The notes under the pieces were generated by a model, which saw only the letters and a program-made list of their open reading frames with translations, ran no database searches and was not told the origin of the DNA. Positions 1 to 5,632 of a DNA stretch of 5,632 nt are shown here, in pieces. Position 1 is the stretch's first letter. Every line of letters starts with the position of its first letter. Source of the DNA: Pyrinomonadaceae bacterium (GTDB lineage Bacteria > Acidobacteriota > Blastocatellia > Pyrinomonadales > Pyrinomonadaceae); contig JACCTF010000387.1 of NCBI GenBank assembly GCA_013812565.1, forward strand, positions 1 through 5,632, given 5' to 3'. The position numbers were made by a program, and so were the translations under genes.

Positions 1-2
1 CT

Positions 3-452
3 GTCACGCCGCGTGGAGTGAGTGTTTTGGCTCGCACACGTCCGCGCCCCGAAGTGATGCGCGCGATTGATGACGGCTTCACACAACTCTTTGCCATTGC
101 CCGCCGTCACGGTTACCGCGCACGGCTTGATCACAGCAATTACACCGTCTTCATCGCGCGCGCCGACCGCAACAAAGACAGTAGCGGCGCGTACTCGCCG
201 GACATCGCTTTGTCCGCCGCGCAATACGCCGGAAGCGTCTACGATCAAGGCGGCTTCGTCTATGCCGCCGGGATGGTTCTCGCTTTCCAGCCATGTGCTT
301 TCATCATCGCGGAACACGAAAGAGACTGGCAGCGCATCAGTAATGTTGTGCGCTACGAAGGCGAGCACCTGGTGCTGTATCACAACGACCGCGCCCGCTA
401 CCAAGCGACCGCCGACCACAGTCAGGGCGGAGGCCATCCGATCTTGCAGTAA
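3..452 (+). CDS. Conserved-looking hypothetical protein, probably 5'-partial at the window edge
   Basis: I do not recognise this family. The frame is open from the first bases of the window to the TAA at 450-452. The first usable start inside the window is GTG at 18-20, which would give 144 residues. No Shine-Dalgarno lies at proper spacing before it, and five sense codons precede it, so the gene probably begins outside the window. With numbering from that GTG, the protein has an amphipathic start, a stretch with many aromatic residues and paired acidic/His positions, and a hydrophobic segment around residues 75-98 (GGFVYAAGMVLAFQPCAFII). The C-terminus is rich in His, Tyr and Asp and ends in GGGHPILQ. 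Composition and codon use look like a real gene: G/C-rich third positions and no low complexity. The hydrophobic segment contains Gln, Pro and Cys and looks more like a buried strand-helix than a membrane span. The gene converges with the minus-strand block, so it is not part of that operon. Function unknown. Confidence 0.7.
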   Translation, partial: VTPRGVSVLARTRPRPEVMRAIDDGFTQLFAIARRHGYRARLDHSNYTVFIARADRNKDSSGAYSPDIALSAAQYAGSVYDQGGFVYAAGMVLAFQPCAFIIAEHERDWQRISNVVRYEGEHLVLYHNDRARYQATADHSQGGGHPILQ

Positions 453-560
453 CTCGCTTCAAACGTTTCAACCGCCAAGAGGCTTTGCAAATGCCGAAAA
501 GAAGATGCAAACGTAAGCGACCTTGACGGTTGGGTGTATAGCGTGGTGGGAGTAACGCGG

Positions 561-1418
561 TTACTTTACAACTTTTGCTGAGAGCACGAGGATCAGCCCC
601 TTATCTCTCAAGCTCGCAGTTCCTACCACTACTTTCTCGCCATCACGCACACTAACTGCGGTTTTGACACCGCCATTTTGATATTGAATAGTTGGGAATG
701 AACCAAGGTTTGTGTTGCCGCTGGTAGGATTGCTAAAGCCAGTGACAACAGGAAATCGTATCTCGAAGTTTAATGATCCTATTTCCACCGTCGAAGCTCC
801 AGAAGGAGCAGCGTTCAACGAGACAGATTGTATGTTGAGACCATAAACGGTGCCCGGATCAAGAGAGGCAGCCGCTGCAGGCAATTTAGCGTCAATGGTG
901 CCGCTACTATTGATCCCAGATGCTCCATCTTTGACGCGCTGGATCAAGGATGTCAGGAGGTTGTAGTGCTTATAGTTGAGCGTCGATTGCAATTGCTTGA
1001 TCACATCATTCAACTCAGGTGGGTACTGATTCGTTGACCCTTCGGTGTTCGTGGCAGTTAGGACATGGACGCGTAGCTCAATATTAGATCGCGGCGCTTC
1101 CGGTGTATCAAGCCGTTTAAGAGCTTCCTCAATAGTTGCAATATTTTCAGGAAAGTCGCGCACGGTGATAGTTCTAAAGTCTCGACTAACCGACATTGTA
1201 GCCCCCTTGAAACCGCTGCCAAGTGGTCCAAGCACTCCAAATAAGCTGTTCGGATCACGGTGTTTAAGTTCAAACACCCGGCTCCTAAACCCTTTCTCAG
1301 TGACATACTTATCCTGCACAGTTTGGCTCGGAGTCTGGACTTGCTGACTGGATGCGTTAGAAACAATAACCAACGTTGTGATAACTGCTACTAGCATCTT
1401 GACTATGAATGAAAACAT
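561..1418 (-). CDS. Exported secretin-like mini-protein (secretin N-type domain plus secretin-like C-terminal strand)
   Basis: The product is 285 residues. Residues 1-25 form a signal peptide: a short start with Lys7, a hydrophobic core around 8-20, and a likely cleavage site near NASS-QQ. It is therefore exported to the periplasm or outer membrane. Residues 47-105 read as a secretin short-domain repeat (VFELKHRDPNSL, then a beta-strand TITVRDFPENIATIEEALKRL, then DTP), the fold by which secretin rings pack. Residues 113-122 start another strand (IELRVHVLTA). Residues 255-285 (VSVRDGEKVVVG, then LILVLSAKVVK) resemble the last strands of secretins, where an RDGE-type turn is followed by a hydrophobic strand. 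The middle, about 125-250, is Ser/Thr/Asn-rich and shows no full pore domain. Typical pore-forming secretins are longer, often 400-700 residues. The start ATG has AGGAGGG three bases upstream. The gene follows the anti-sigma gene by 35 bases and is probably co-transcribed with it. Pore formation is not shown; an adaptor or pilot-like role is equally possible. Confidence 0.8.
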   Translation of the reverse strand: MFSFIVKMLVAVITTLVIVSNASSQQVQTPSQTVQDKYVTEKGFRSRVFELKHRDPNSLFGVLGPLGSGFKGATMSVSRDFRTITVRDFPENIATIEEALKRLDTPEAPRSNIELRVHVLTATNTEGSTNQYPPELNDVIKQLQSTLNYKHYNLLTSLIQRVKDGASGINSSGTIDAKLPAAAASLDPGTVYGLNIQSVSLNAAPSGASTVEIGSLNFEIRFPVVTGFSNPTSGNTNLGSFPTIQYQNGGVKTAVSVRDGEKVVVGTASLRDKGLILVLSAKVVK

Positions 1419-1421
1419 AAT

Positions 1422-1428
1422 CCCTCCT
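1422..1428 (-). promoter_or_regulatory. Shine-Dalgarno of the secretin-like gene
   Basis: On the minus strand AGGAGGG stands three bases before the ATG at 1418. It fixes the start of the secretin-like gene. Its strength suggests that this third operon gene is translated independently of the anti-sigma gene. Confidence 0.75.
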
Positions 1429-1453
1429 ACTTGCTGCTTCTTGTAGCTGAAAA

Positions 1454-2212
1454 TTATTCGGTGACTTTCGGTGAAAACCAGATTATCCGTATGTTGGGAT
1501 CGCCAGTTTGAATCTCTATTCTCATCGCTTCCTGACTGGCCGCCGGATCGGCTGTTGATGCGATGATCTCCCCGCTAACTGGCCGTTCTGCTGACGCCAT
1601 AGAAGGTTGAGTAATGAGGAGGGGAGCGCGGACGATCTCAGTGCCTGCCTTCGTGTGTAGCACGTCACGCTTCGGCATTTTCCTGGCCGCGCTAACGCGG
1701 GGCGGGCGTCGTGGCGCAAGCGCTGCGAGAAGATGCGCACGTGTCAATTCATCCCGACCGCGTAGTGAAGCTTTCGCTTCAGCCTCTACCGTCTCCCCCG
1801 TCCGTTTCGTACCAACGACGGTTAAACGATTGTGCTTCGCATTCGGATTCGTTTCATCCAGAGCGATGTAGACGGCGAGCGCGCCCGCCGCAAGTAAAAG
1901 CACGACCGGGGCGGCGAGGGTTAGCCGGCGGCGAAGAAGTTGGAAGGGAAGTTGCCACGGCGTGAGCGCGGCTGCCTCGTTGTTGATCGCTTTGAGCACC
2001 GTACTTCGGATTCCGTTATAGAACGACGCGTCAAACTCCGGCGGCGCACAGGCGGAGCGCAGCAGGTGCAGGCTCTCTTCGTATTCATCGGCGAGACGGC
2101 GGCACACGCTGCATGAGCGTAAGTGAAGCGAGACGGCGGCATGAGTGTGTTCATCCTCTAAATCGCCGCTCGCGTGAAGCGAAAGCAGTTTCTCAACCTT
2201 CCCACAATCCAT
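1454..2212 (-). CDS. Membrane-anchored zinc-finger anti-sigma factor
   Basis: The product is 252 residues and is expected to hold the ECF sigma factor encoded just upstream in an inactive complex at the inner membrane. Residues 3-40 carry the zinc-associated anti-sigma signature: Cys3, then His30-x3-Cys34-x2-Cys37 (HLRSCSVC). This is the usual HxxxCxxC arrangement with an upstream ligand. A helical linker follows to about residue 95, ending in the basic stop RRR at 94-96. A single membrane helix covers about 97-118 (LTLAAPVVLLLAAGALAVYI). By the positive-inside rule the N-terminus is cytoplasmic and residues 119-252 lie outside the membrane. That outer part is charged, partly repetitive in Ala/Arg, and ends in a conserved-looking block (IEIQTGDPNIRIIWFSP). 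The start ATG at 2212 lies 7 bases after the sigma stop, with AAGGAGGT nine bases upstream. What the outer domain senses is unknown. The anti-sigma assignment is firm; a link to one named subfamily is not. Confidence 0.9.
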   Translation of the reverse strand: MDCGKVEKLLSLHASGDLEDEHTHAAVSLHLRSCSVCRRLADEYEESLHLLRSACAPPEFDASFYNGIRSTVLKAINNEAAALTPWQLPFQLLRRRLTLAAPVVLLLAAGALAVYIALDETNPNAKHNRLTVVGTKRTGETVEAEAKASLRGRDELTRAHLLAALAPRRPPRVSAARKMPKRDVLHTKAGTEIVRAPLLITQPSMASAERPVSGEIIASTADPAASQEAMRIEIQTGDPNIRIIWFSPKVTE

Positions 2213-2219
2213 ACGGCTT

Positions 2220-2876
2220 TTACCTCCTTCCTCGTCCGCGAAGAATCCGGTCGCAGTAAAGTTTAATCTTCTGACGAGCCATGCTGATTTGGGAACGCAC
2301 GGTTGCCGGGCGCGTACCTAAGATGCTTGCCACTTCCTCGGTAGAAAATCCTTCAAGGTCGCGCAAGACAATCGCGACTCGCTCCTTTTCGGGCAGCGTC
2401 TCAAGCGCGCGTCGAACCATCAATCGCTTCTGCGTGAGAAGCGTTGCTGCCTCCGCGTCGTCCGCGCTCACCAGAGTTTCCAGCGAACCCAGTTCACGCT
2501 CGGTCTCAAGCGATGCCCACTGATCGCTGCCACCGGGCTTTCGGCGCTTGCGCCAAATGTCTCGACAGACGTTAACGGTGATGCGATACAGCCACGCATC
2601 AAAATCCCGTTCTCGTTTGAAACGATGCATGTGTTTATAAAGCCGCAAAAAGACTTCCTGCGCCGCATCGCGCGCGTCCGCTTCATTGCCAAGGATGTGC
2701 CAGGCCACGCGTACTACGCGGCGCTCGGAGCAAATCATGATTTGATCAAAGGCCGCCCGATCTCCGGCACAGGCCTGCTCAATCAATAGCGCGAAAGATG
2801 TTGAGCGATCCTCTGCCGCATCGCTCGGCACAAGGCTGTCTGTCATCAAAGAGATTTCCGCGACCTTGTTTGACAT
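2220..2876 (-). CDS. ECF-type RNA polymerase sigma-70 family factor
   Basis: With the ATG at 2876 the protein has 218 residues, the usual ECF size. Region 2 spans about 43-113. It includes the core-binding segment DARDAAQEVFLRLY (67-80) and the -10 recognition/melting stretch with DFDAWLYRITVNVCRD (91-106) followed by basic residues. A variable acidic linker runs about 114-150. Region 4 spans about 152-205, with LPEKERVAIVLRDLEGFSTE and a helix-turn-helix at about 177-197 whose recognition helix is near RPATVRSQISMARQKIK. Domains 1 and 3 are absent, as expected for the group. The start is uncertain. ATG 2876 has AGGAG 15 bases upstream; GTG 2888 would place the same AGGAG only 3 bases away. 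The frame also stays open to 3026, but that extension translates the heptanucleotide repeat and promoter region and is almost certainly not coding. The anti-sigma partner follows directly. Target promoters are unknown. Confidence 0.93.
   Translation of the reverse strand: MSNKVAEISLMTDSLVPSDAAEDRSTSFALLIEQACAGDRAAFDQIMICSERRVVRVAWHILGNEADARDAAQEVFLRLYKHMHRFKRERDFDAWLYRITVNVCRDIWRKRRKPGGSDQWASLETERELGSLETLVSADDAEAATLLTQKRLMVRRALETLPEKERVAIVLRDLEGFSTEEVASILGTRPATVRSQISMARQKIKLYCDRILRGRGRR
2222..2229 (-). promoter_or_regulatory. Shine-Dalgarno of the anti-sigma gene, embedded in the sigma stop region
   Basis: On the minus strand AAGGAGGT lies nine bases before the anti-sigma ATG. It overlaps the last sigma codons (AGG AGG TAA, giving Arg-Arg-stop). 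Ribosomes finishing the sigma gene must pass over this site, so synthesis of the two proteins is probably coupled. Confidence 0.8.
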
Positions 2877-2943
2877 GCTTCGCTTCACGCGCTCCTGTTT
2901 ATAACTACTCGCTTCAGAGAAAAAGCGTTGAAAGAAAAAGTAC

Positions 2944-2975
2944 GCAGAAGGCAGAGGGCAGAGGGCAGAAGGCAG
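2944..2975. repeat. Heptanucleotide tandem repeat, 4.6 copies of GCAGARG
   Basis: Plus-strand units are GCAGAAG (2944), GCAGAGG (2951), GCAGAGG (2958), GCAGAAG (2965) and a partial GCAG (2972). Only the sixth base varies (A or G). The array is purine-rich on the plus strand, so the sigma operon leader would carry a pyrimidine-rich copy (CTTCTGC / CCTCTGC). It begins just downstream of the predicted -10 box and lies about 70 bases before the sigma start. In kind it resembles the short heptamer repeats known between genes in cyanobacteria and some other bacteria. Confidence 0.9.
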
Positions 2976-2978
2976 TGA

Positions 2979-3008
2979 ATTAGAGGTGGAGCGGGCGTTG
3001 GGTTTCAA
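2979..3008 (-). promoter_or_regulatory. Predicted promoter of the sigma/anti-sigma/secretin-like operon
   Basis: On the minus strand TTGAAA (3008-3003) and TCTAAT (2984-2979) each match the sigma70 -35 and -10 boxes at five of six positions, with an 18-base spacer. Transcription would begin near 2972, inside the heptamer array, leaving a leader of about 95 bases. The same stretch can be read weakly as an ECF-type promoter (TGAAACC, 16 bases, TCTAA, compared with the RpoE-type GGAACTT and TCTGA), which would mean autoregulation. The first reading fits better. Confidence 0.45.
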
Positions 3009-3018
3009 GGTGGGACAC

Positions 3019-3059
3019 GGCGGCAACCGACACGCCGCGGCGATAAACGGTCCGCCGCC
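3019..3059 (-). terminator. GC-rich hairpin at the CRTAC1 stop codon, possible terminator or 3' stabiliser
   Basis: Arms GGCGGC (3019-3024) and GCCGCC (3054-3059) pair. After a small internal loop ACCG (3026-3029) pairs with CGGT (3048-3051), giving ten base pairs in all. The 18-base loop itself contains the palindrome CGCCGCGGCG (3033-3042). The hairpin touches the CRTAC1 stop codon and no run of U follows it in the minus-strand transcript, so it is not a canonical intrinsic terminator. Its position between two units, just before a predicted promoter, is what favours a transcript-end role. Confidence 0.35.
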
Positions 3060-4978
3060 TACTGCTTACTGCCCTTGCCTTCGATGATGGTCAGCACGCG
3101 ATCAACGCCGGGAACGTTCACCGTCTCTAACGTGCCGTTGGGCCAGCGCACTTCGAGCTTGTCTACTTTGGTTGCCGCGCCGAGTCCGAAGTGGAGGCGC
3201 ATGTCGTTGTGCGAAGCGTAGCTTGCGCCGCTGACCACATCGCCGCGTTGACGCATTTTGCCAGTCGTTACATAAGCAACCGCGCCGACCGCATCTTTCG
3301 GACTGCGCTTCGTTGTGTCGCCAATCAAACGTAGCTGCAACCAGTGCTGGCGCGGTTCGCTCACATTACGCAGCAGGGTGGGCGGTGAATCCATGTTGTT
3401 GATCACGGCATCAAGCCGTCCGTCATCATCGAGGTCGCCGATTGCCAAGCCCCGACCCTGAATCGCAATCGCTAAACCACTATTAGGCGCGGCCGCAACG
3501 CGTTCAAATCTACCATTGCTGTTACTGCGCATCAGCAATAATTGCTGCGCATAGCTTGTGCCCCACTGGTAATTGTCAACTGCCGGGTAGACATGACCGT
3601 GAACGATGAGCAGATCTTTCCAGCCATTATTGTCATAGTCGATGAAGCTTGTTCCCCAACCGAGAAAAGGAATGGTTATTTCGCCGCAGCCGGCTTGGAA
3701 CGTGACATCCGTGAAGTTGCCGTCGCCATCGTTGTGATACAGGGTGTCTGTGTCGTCCGAAAAGTTCGTCACATAGAAATCAACACGTCCGTCATTATCG
3801 TAATCGCCGATGCCAAGGCCCATTCCGGCTTGTTCACGACCGTTTTCATTAAGCGCCACGCCTGACGGGTAGCCGACCTCTTCAAACGTGCCGTTGCCTT
3901 TGTTGAGGTAAAGCTGCTTCGGCGTTGAATCATTGACTACAATCAAATCGAGGAAGCTGTCTTCGTTAGCGTGAACGAAAGCAGAGGTGAAGCCGTAATA
4001 CTTCTGCGGATCATCAACGCCCAATTTGGCGCTGACATCCTCGAACGTACCATCTGCCCGCTGGTGGTAGAGCGTGTCGCCTTCGCCCGCGAGGCCGCGC
4101 GGGCCGCACATTACCGGCTCGCCGCGAAACTGGCAAATGTTTTCCTTGACGCCGCCCGGCTTCCCAATGTCGGCGGGGCTTGGCGGTAACTTACTCATGT
4201 CGAATTGAACGTAGCCGGGAACAAACAGATCAAGCCGACCGTCTCCGTCATAGTCTCCGAAACTTGGGCCGGTGCTCCAGCCGCGACGCGCGACGCCCAA
4301 CTTCTCCGCCGTATCAGTAAACGTTCCATCGCCGTTGTTGCGGTAGAGGCGCGACACTCCGTAGTTGCCAACGTACATGTCGGGATCGCCGTCCGAGTCG
4401 TAATCACCGACGGCGACGCCCATGCCCCATCGTTCGTTGGCGACTCCCGCGCGCTCCGTCACATCTTCAAACTGCCAGTTGCCGAGGTTGCGATAAAGTG
4501 CCGCGCGCGGAGTCGGCTCTTTGCCTTGCAAGGCGGCAAAGGTCGAGCCGTTGAGAAGGTAGATGTCAGAGCGTCCATCTCCATCGTAATCAAAGACGGC
4601 AACGCCGCCCGACGGGGCATCGATAATGTAATCTTTATTGGTGCTGCCCGAGCGATGTTTGAACTTTGCGAGCGCGGTGCGCGCCGTGATGTCTTCAAAA
4701 ACGATGGGAGCTTTCGGATCAATAATGTTGACGGTGCGCCGCGAAGAATATGTGCGGATTTCGCCGGTTGCGGCTCCGGTGGCCCGACCGCCCATCTGTT
4801 GTGGAGGCGTCTGCGCGAAGGTGCGAATCGTTGATAGAGACGCCAACAAACCGATAAGAAGAATAGAAAGTCCCTTGGAGTGTGCCCTCGGAGTTGGAAG
4901 CACCTTTTTCCATGTGCGCGCCAGAAAAGTGTGGGTTGAACTTCTATAAAACATTGAATCTCTTTCGCGTTGCTGCAT
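3059..4978 (-). CDS. Secreted CRTAC1 family protein (FG-GAP/VCBS repeats with C-terminal ASPIC/UnbV domain)
   Basis: The product is 639 residues. A signal peptide with a long basic N-region ends in a hydrophobic core (37-50, LSILLIGLLASLST) and a likely cut after RTFA (55). The body is a predicted seven-bladed type propeller of FG-GAP/VCBS repeats, each with a calcium-binding Dx[DN]x[DN]G loop: DYDGDGRSD 130-138, DYDSDGDPD 192-200, DYDGDGRLD 242-250, a degenerate HANEDSFLD 336-344, DYDNDGRVD 392-400, DYDNNGWKD 447-455 and DLDDDGRLD 515-523. Cys282 and Cys291, just before GPRGL, form the pair common in this family. Residues about 565-632 are the ASPIC/UnbV domain (GASYASHNDMRLHFGLG, then LEVRWPNGTLETV). 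Known relatives are exported or surface proteins with no settled enzymatic role; adhesion or carbohydrate/protein binding is usually inferred. ATG 4954 is an alternative start (631 residues) and has a better AGAGA spaced four bases before it. The gene follows a truncated relative by 17 bases and probably belonged to the same transcript. Confidence 0.92.
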   Translation of the reverse strand: MQQRERDSMFYRSSTHTFLARTWKKVLPTPRAHSKGLSILLIGLLASLSTIRTFAQTPPQQMGGRATGAATGEIRTYSSRRTVNIIDPKAPIVFEDITARTALAKFKHRSGSTNKDYIIDAPSGGVAVFDYDGDGRSDIYLLNGSTFAALQGKEPTPRAALYRNLGNWQFEDVTERAGVANERWGMGVAVGDYDSDGDPDMYVGNYGVSRLYRNNGDGTFTDTAEKLGVARRGWSTGPSFGDYDGDGRLDLFVPGYVQFDMSKLPPSPADIGKPGGVKENICQFRGEPVMCGPRGLAGEGDTLYHQRADGTFEDVSAKLGVDDPQKYYGFTSAFVHANEDSFLDLIVVNDSTPKQLYLNKGNGTFEEVGYPSGVALNENGREQAGMGLGIGDYDNDGRVDFYVTNFSDDTDTLYHNDGDGNFTDVTFQAGCGEITIPFLGWGTSFIDYDNNGWKDLLIVHGHVYPAVDNYQWGTSYAQQLLLMRSNSNGRFERVAAAPNSGLAIAIQGRGLAIGDLDDDGRLDAVINNMDSPPTLLRNVSEPRQHWLQLRLIGDTTKRSPKDAVGAVAYVTTGKMRQRGDVVSGASYASHNDMRLHFGLGAATKVDKLEVRWPNGTLETVNVPGVDRVLTIIEGKGSKQ

Positions 4979-4995
4979 GAATCGAACAACTCTGC

Positions 4996-5592
4996 TCAGC
5001 GCTCGTTGATTATGTGGTACTGATCAATCTTTGGATTGGCGATTGTTTGCGTTTGCCCACTGGGCCAGCGAATCTCTACCGAGCGAACGGCAGACGCCGT
5101 ACCTAGACCGACGAGAACACGTCCATCATTGGAAGATAAGTAGCTACCGGCGTTGCTCACATCAAACGTCTGTTTACGATTCTGCACGTCAACCACGATG
5201 ATGCGCGCACCCATGCCGTAACGATTGCTTTTTGCCCCAGCTAATGCAAAACCGATCCAGTGGTTTTTAGTTCCGTCGTTGCGCAGGATCACAGGCCGGT
5301 TGTCCGTGACGGCGATAACAATGTCTGTGTCTCCGTCATTATCCAGATCGCCGAAGGCTGCTCCGCGCGCCGCCACGGGCGAATTAAAGGCCGGCCCCGC
5401 CGAAGTCGAGACATTAACAAAAGCTTTGCCTGTGTTGCGCATCAGGAGCGGAGTTTGGCGGTATTTCAAATAACTTGAGCTCTTCTCAATCGTGTCGAGC
5501 ACATGACTTTGCGCAACAAAAATATCCTGCCGTCCGTCGTTATCAAAGTCTGCGAAGCCTGTGCCCCAACCTGAGTAGAGGATTTTTATCTG
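4996..5592 (-). pseudogene. 5'-truncated CRTAC1 family gene remnant (last FG-GAP repeats and ASPIC/UnbV domain)
   Basis: The frame is open from 5592 to the TGA at 4998-4996 and encodes about 198 residues of a CRTAC1 C-terminus. It has an FG-GAP loop FADFDNDGRQDIFVAQSHV (5556-5500), a second loop GDLDNDGDTD, and an ASPIC/UnbV domain ending in VEIRWPSGQTQTI. Homology begins mid-domain at LYSGWGTGF, right after an in-frame TAA (5595-5593). No ATG, GTG or TTG occurs before GTG 5502, which lies past a conserved repeat and has no Shine-Dalgarno, so a functional start is not visible. Beyond 5593 all three minus-strand frames hit stops within 40 bases. A full relative would need roughly 350-450 more residues upstream. 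The remnant lacks a signal peptide and is probably not exported. A sequencing or assembly error could mimic this, but stops in every frame make a single frameshift unlikely. Confidence 0.75.
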
Positions 5593-5632
5593 TTAGTCCT
5601 TTGTTTATTTTTTCTCATAGGTAAATGTCATG
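5593..5632. other. AT-rich, stop-rich edge segment with no CRTAC1 homology
   Basis: These 40 bases are distinctly AT-rich compared with the adjoining remnant. On the minus strand they read as a short frame MTFTYEKK-stop (5631-5605), which could be the C-terminal end of an upstream gene or chance. AAAGGA follows at about 5604-5597, a Shine-Dalgarno-like string with no usable start codon behind it. Too little is visible to name the source. Confidence 0.4.

Noticed and set aside
67..516. A second plus-strand frame overlapping the left-edge gene
   Set aside because: Its product is Thr/Ser/Pro-rich low complexity and fully overlaps the frame with protein-like composition; it is a shadow.
455..519. 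Inverted repeat CGCTT-ACGTTT / AAACGT-AAGCG between the convergent genes, considered as a bidirectional terminator
   Set aside because: The arms are interrupted by a 3-base bulge, the loop is about 40 bases, and no T-run follows on either strand. It may be chance.
2944..2975. CRISPR array
   Set aside because: The units are 7 bases long with no spacers, so it is a simple tandem repeat.
2877..3026. N-terminal extension of the sigma factor frame up to a TTG at 3026
   Set aside because: It would translate the promoter and the heptamer array into a Pro/Ser/Leu-rich stretch (SLPSALCPLPSAYF) with no sigma factor counterpart. The frame is open only by chance.
4205..4834. A 209-codon open frame on the plus strand
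   Set aside because: It is antisense to the FG-GAP repeats of the CRTAC1 gene. Repeated GAC/GGC-type codons keep the opposite frame free of stops; the product is a Val/Arg/Ala-rich string without recognisable domains.
4996..5502. An intact small protein of 168 residues starting at GTG 5502
   Set aside because: The CRTAC1 similarity continues upstream of that GTG to 5580, there is no ribosome binding site, and the start would cut through a conserved repeat.
5605..5631. Short minus-strand frame MTFTYEKK-stop as a gene end
   Set aside because: Only eight residues are visible at the window edge, too few to support any call.

Overview
The window most resembles a chromosomal segment of an Acidobacteriota bacterium, possibly a Blastocatellia-like lineage. 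This is inferred from the gene mix: tandem secreted CRTAC1-type proteins (FG-GAP/VCBS repeats plus ASPIC/UnbV domain), an ECF sigma factor paired with a membrane anti-sigma factor, a small exported secretin-like protein, and a short heptanucleotide repeat in an intergenic leader. No RNA gene, CRISPR array or recognisable insertion sequence is visible. The taxon is a judgement from style, not from a marker gene.

Layout. At the left edge (about 3-452, + strand) lies the C-terminal part, or possibly all, of an unrecognised protein rich in His and aromatic residues. It converges on a minus-strand block filling the rest of the window. Read in transcription order (right to left), that block starts with the 3' remnant of a CRTAC1 gene (5592-4996) whose 5' part is missing behind in-frame stops. 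Next, 17 bases on, is a full-length CRTAC1 protein with a signal peptide (4978-3059). A GC-rich hairpin right at its stop codon and a sigma70-like promoter (3008-2979) then separate it from a second transcription unit: ECF sigma factor (2876-2220), anti-sigma factor (2212-1454) and exported secretin-like protein (1418-561).

How the genes may work together. The sigma and anti-sigma genes are 7 bases apart. The anti-sigma Shine-Dalgarno is built from the last codons of the sigma gene, which indicates coupled synthesis of the pair. The anti-sigma protein has an N-terminal zinc-binding motif for holding the sigma factor and one membrane helix leading to a non-cytoplasmic domain. The third gene makes a protein carrying a secretin N-type domain and a secretin-like C-terminal strand without a visible full pore domain; it follows 35 bases later with a strong ribosome binding site. 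The set looks like an envelope-sensing regulatory cassette with an exported partner. The signal sensed and the role of the third protein are not evident from sequence.

The main items for a second look are the secretin-like mini-protein attached to a sigma/anti-sigma pair, the 7-base tandem repeat placed just downstream of the predicted promoter of that operon, and the truncated CRTAC1 copy next to an intact one.
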